Assembly: GCA_023387695.1 (NCBI GenBank)
Contig: JAEWHT010000307.1
Span: forward strand, 1 to 15,323
Direction: 5' to 3'
Length of the DNA: 15,323 bases
DNA from: Pseudomonadota bacterium
GTDB taxonomy: Bacteria > Pseudomonadota > Alphaproteobacteria > Rhizobiales > Xanthobacteraceae
Below the pieces are notes generated by a model that saw nothing but the letters and a program-made list of their open reading frames with translations, ran no database searches and was not told the origin of the DNA. The position numbers were made by a program, and so were the translations under genes. Of this stretch, positions 13,463 through 15,323 are shown in pieces (within the stretch, counting starts at the first letter, position 1; every line of letters starts with the position of its first letter).

Positions 13463-13496
13463 AAACGCCGCCCAATTCCGGGCGGCGTTTTTATTT
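13463..13496 (+). terminator. Intrinsic terminator after the class II aldolase-like gene
   Basis: AAACGCCGCCC (13463-13473) pairs perfectly with GGGCGGCGTTT (13480-13490) around the loop AATTCC, followed by TTATTT. The 11-bp stem makes this a textbook rho-independent terminator for the gene ending at 13406. It also faces the M20 gene ending at 13514; on that strand the stem ends in GTTTCATT, so some two-way use is possible. Confidence 0.92.
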
Positions 13497-13513
13497 GGTG
13501 GAGGCAACTCGCC

Positions 13514-14908
13514 CTACTTCACCTCCGCCAGCGCCGCGAGGATCCGCGCCCAGGAGCGGATGCCCTTCTGGAAGCTGCGGAGGTCGTACTTCTCGTTTGG
13601 CGAGTGGATGTTGTCGTCGTCGAGACCGAAGCCGACCAAGAGCGAGTCGAGCCCCAGCGTGCGCTTGAAATCGGCCACGATCGGAATCGAGGCGCCGGAG
13701 CCCATCAGCACGGTCTCCTTGCCCCATTCCTCGGCCAGCGCCTTGCTGGCGGCGGCTAGCGGCTTCATGTTCCAGTCAAGCGCAACGGCGGGCGCGGCAG
13801 AATGATCGCCAAACTCGACCTTACAATCGCCAGGAAGGCGCGCCGTCACATAGTCGCGGAAGGCCTTGCGGATCTTCTGCGGGTCTTGCCCCTCGACCAG
13901 GCGGAACGAGACCTTGGCGGACGCATGCGACGGGATCACCGTCTTGGAGCCTTCGCCGATATAGCCGCCCCAGATGCCGTTGACGTCGCAGGTCGGACGC
14001 GAGGACGCCTGCTCAATCAGGAGACGTCCCTTTTCACCAGCCGGGATCGACAGCCCGATCGGCTTCAAGAACATCTCCGGCGTGAGATTGAGCTTCTTCC
14101 ACTGCTCCAGAATGTCCGGCGGCAGATCCTTCACGCCGTCGTAGAAGCCGGGGATGGTGATGCGGTTATCGTCGTCGAACAGGCCGCCGAGAATTCTGGT
14201 CAGCACCCGGATCGGGTTCATCGCGCTGCCGCCAAACACGCCGGAATGCAGATCGCGATTCGCCGCGGTGATCTTCAGCTCTTCATAGAGCAGCCCGCGC
14301 AGCGATGTCGTGATCGCCGGAGTATTGCGGTCCCACATGCCGGTGTCGCAGACCAGCACATAGTCGGCCTTGAACTCGTCCTTGTTGGCTTCGATGAAGG
14401 GCACGAAATTCTTCGAGCCGACTTCCTCCTCGCCTTCGATCAGGAAGGTGACGTCGATCGGCAATGAGCCCGTCACCTTCTTCCAGGCGCGGCAGGCTTC
14501 GACGAAGGTCATCACCTGGCCCTTGTCGTCCTCGGCGCCGCGCGCGACGATGATCTTGCGGCCATCGGCATGGTCAGTGACCACGGGTTCGAACGGCGGA
14601 CGGTGCCAGAGATTTTCCGGATCGACCGGCTGCACGTCGTAATGGCCGTAGAAGATCACATGCGGCCGTCCGCCCGCCTTGGCCTTACCGACGATCGCAG
14701 GATGGCCGGCGGTTGGCCTCACCTCGGTCGCGACGCCGAGGCTCGCAATGTCCTTGGCGAGATGCTCGGCTGCCGCCTTGCAGTCCCCGGCAAAGGCCGG
14801 ATCCGCGGAGATCGACTTGATCCGCAGCAGCGAGAACAGGCGCTCGAGGCTATTGTCAAAGTCCTTGTCGATGTGGTCGAGCACGGATTGAAGCTGTGCA
14901 TTGGCCAT
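13514..14908 (-). CDS. M20 family metallopeptidase (dipeptidase-like)
   Basis: I chose the ATG at 14908 (464 aa, beginning MANAQLQSVLDHIDKDFDNS); an in-frame start at 14938 would add 10 polar residues. GGGA lies about 13 nt upstream. The protein has no signal peptide, so it is cytoplasmic. Zinc-site residues of the M20 fold are visible: His89 and Asp91 in GHYDVQP, bridging Asp127 or Asp128 in ARGAEDDKGQ, base and ligand Glu160/Glu161 in EGEEEVGS, Asp188 in CDTGMWD and His435 in IHSPNE. The dimerisation domain (about 204-375) includes ANRDLHSGVFGG. The length fits the CNDP-like dipeptidase/carboxypeptidase branch; the peptide substrate cannot be told. It is on the same strand as, and 35 bp after, the GT87-like gene. 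Confidence 0.92.
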   Translation of the reverse strand: MANAQLQSVLDHIDKDFDNSLERLFSLLRIKSISADPAFAGDCKAAAEHLAKDIASLGVATEVRPTAGHPAIVGKAKAGGRPHVIFYGHYDVQPVDPENLWHRPPFEPVVTDHADGRKIIVARGAEDDKGQVMTFVEACRAWKKVTGSLPIDVTFLIEGEEEVGSKNFVPFIEANKDEFKADYVLVCDTGMWDRNTPAITTSLRGLLYEELKITAANRDLHSGVFGGSAMNPIRVLTRILGGLFDDDNRITIPGFYDGVKDLPPDILEQWKKLNLTPEMFLKPIGLSIPAGEKGRLLIEQASSRPTCDVNGIWGGYIGEGSKTVIPSHASAKVSFRLVEGQDPQKIRKAFRDYVTARLPGDCKVEFGDHSAAPAVALDWNMKPLAAASKALAEEWGKETVLMGSGASIPIVADFKRTLGLDSLLVGFGLDDDNIHSPNEKYDLRSFQKGIRSWARILAALAEVK

Positions 14909-14943
14909 GGTCGCATTTCCCGATTTCTGGAGTCTCACGCTGG

Positions 14944-15323
14944 CTATGATTTTAGCCCTGCTGGGGCTTCCGAGCTAGCCACAACCGGCGGATGCCGGAT
15001 GTGCCAGGCGAGCGTGACGGCGAGAACCGCCGTGGCGGCGAGGTTATTGCCCCAGGCCTGAAAGGCATTGGGGAACGGCGGCAGCGACAGCAACATCAGA
15101 ATGCCGGCAGCGCCAAGCGCAAGCCAGGTTCCCAGCCGGACATTCGGCCGCAGGTCGAAGGCAGCCCGATGCATCAGCACGGTGAAGGGCAGAAACAGCC
15201 ACATGAAGTAATATTGTCGCGCCAGCGGCGAAGCCACCGTCATCAGGCAGAACAGGATGCCGAGCTCTTCGGCATCCGATCGCGCCGTCCGCTGCGCTTG
15301 CTTCGGCATGACCGCGACAAAGC
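14944..15323 (-). CDS. GT87-like (DUF2029) membrane glycosyltransferase, C-terminal part
   Basis: The frame is open from the right window edge to a TAG at 14946-14944, about 126 codons of the C-terminus; the start is outside. An internal ATG at 15309 is not likely the true start, because the frame continues upstream as FVAV. The visible part has three or four hydrophobic segments. The loop before one, SPLARQYYFMWLFLPFTVL, resembles the last helices of GT87/DUF2029 polyprenyl-phosphate mannosyltransferases, where a conserved S/P-aromatic stretch precedes the helix. It ends in a short polar tail, EAPAGLKS. With only the C-terminal third or so visible, the family call is tentative; another GT-C family is possible. 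Confidence 0.5.
   Translation of the reverse strand, partial: FVAVMPKQAQRTARSDAEELGILFCLMTVASPLARQYYFMWLFLPFTVLMHRAAFDLRPNVRLGTWLALGAAGILMLLSLPPFPNAFQAWGNNLAATAVLAVTLAWHIRHPPVVASSEAPAGLKS

Noticed and set aside
13802..14467. Plus-strand open frame of 221 codons inside the M20 peptidase gene
   Set aside because: Antisense to a gene with a full set of catalytic residues.

Overview
The window looks like chromosomal DNA of an alphaproteobacterium of the order Hyphomicrobiales, most probably Bradyrhizobium or a close relative. This is judged from the high GC content and the gene families present: DUF2336, DUF1491, DUF5330, a Ros/MucR-type regulator, a DivJ/PleC-like kinase, and a 'GTAGGGTGGATTAGC' palindromic repeat of the kind common in Bradyrhizobium. 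No rRNA, tRNA, CRISPR array, transposase or integrase was seen.

Layout, left to right. (1) 1-355: the 5' part of an exported cysteine-patterned protein on the minus strand, divergent from (2) a secreted or periplasmic dienelactone-hydrolase-like protein (355-1329, +). (3) 1340-2305, minus: a two-gene unit of a 62-aa protein with an arginine tail and a lipoprotein. It is divergent from (4) a DUF2336 gene (2557-3534, +). The intergenic region between them carries a perfect TTAA-N7-TTAA CtrA-type box. (5) 3536-6515, minus: an apparent operon of a membrane PAS histidine kinase resembling DivJ, a membrane-anchored peptidoglycan-binding protein (8-nt overlap) and a DUF1491 protein. (6) 6516-6901: a 386-bp non-coding divergent region with a near-CtrA box and two strong inverted repeats. 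(7) 6902-7330, +: a DUF5330 protein. (8) 7416-8350, minus: two overlapping genes of clearly lower GC, a HEPN-domain protein and an unrecognised partner. This is the best candidate for an acquired, uncharacterised two-gene module. (9) 8493-8921, +: sufE, for Fe-S cluster assembly. (10) 8939-9059: a palindromic repeat between convergent genes. (11) 9076-9492, minus: a Ros/MucR regulator with an altered zinc site. (12) 9653-10537, minus: a two-TM proline-rich protein. (13) 10851-12500, +: a GT39-like membrane glycosyltransferase. (14) 12627-13406, +: a class II aldolase/adducin-like protein, followed by a textbook terminator. (15) 13514-14908, minus: an M20 peptidase. (16) 14944-15323, minus: the C-terminal end of a GT87-like (DUF2029) membrane glycosyltransferase that runs off the window.

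Most of these are ordinary core genes in short units. The connecting theme with some support is cell-cycle and envelope control. A DivJ/PleC-like kinase would feed the DivK-CtrA pathway and is translationally coupled to a peptidoglycan-binding protein, while CtrA-type boxes lie before DUF2336 and, in degenerate form, before the kinase. The regulatory link is inference. The HEPN pair stands apart in composition and is the most system-like novelty.
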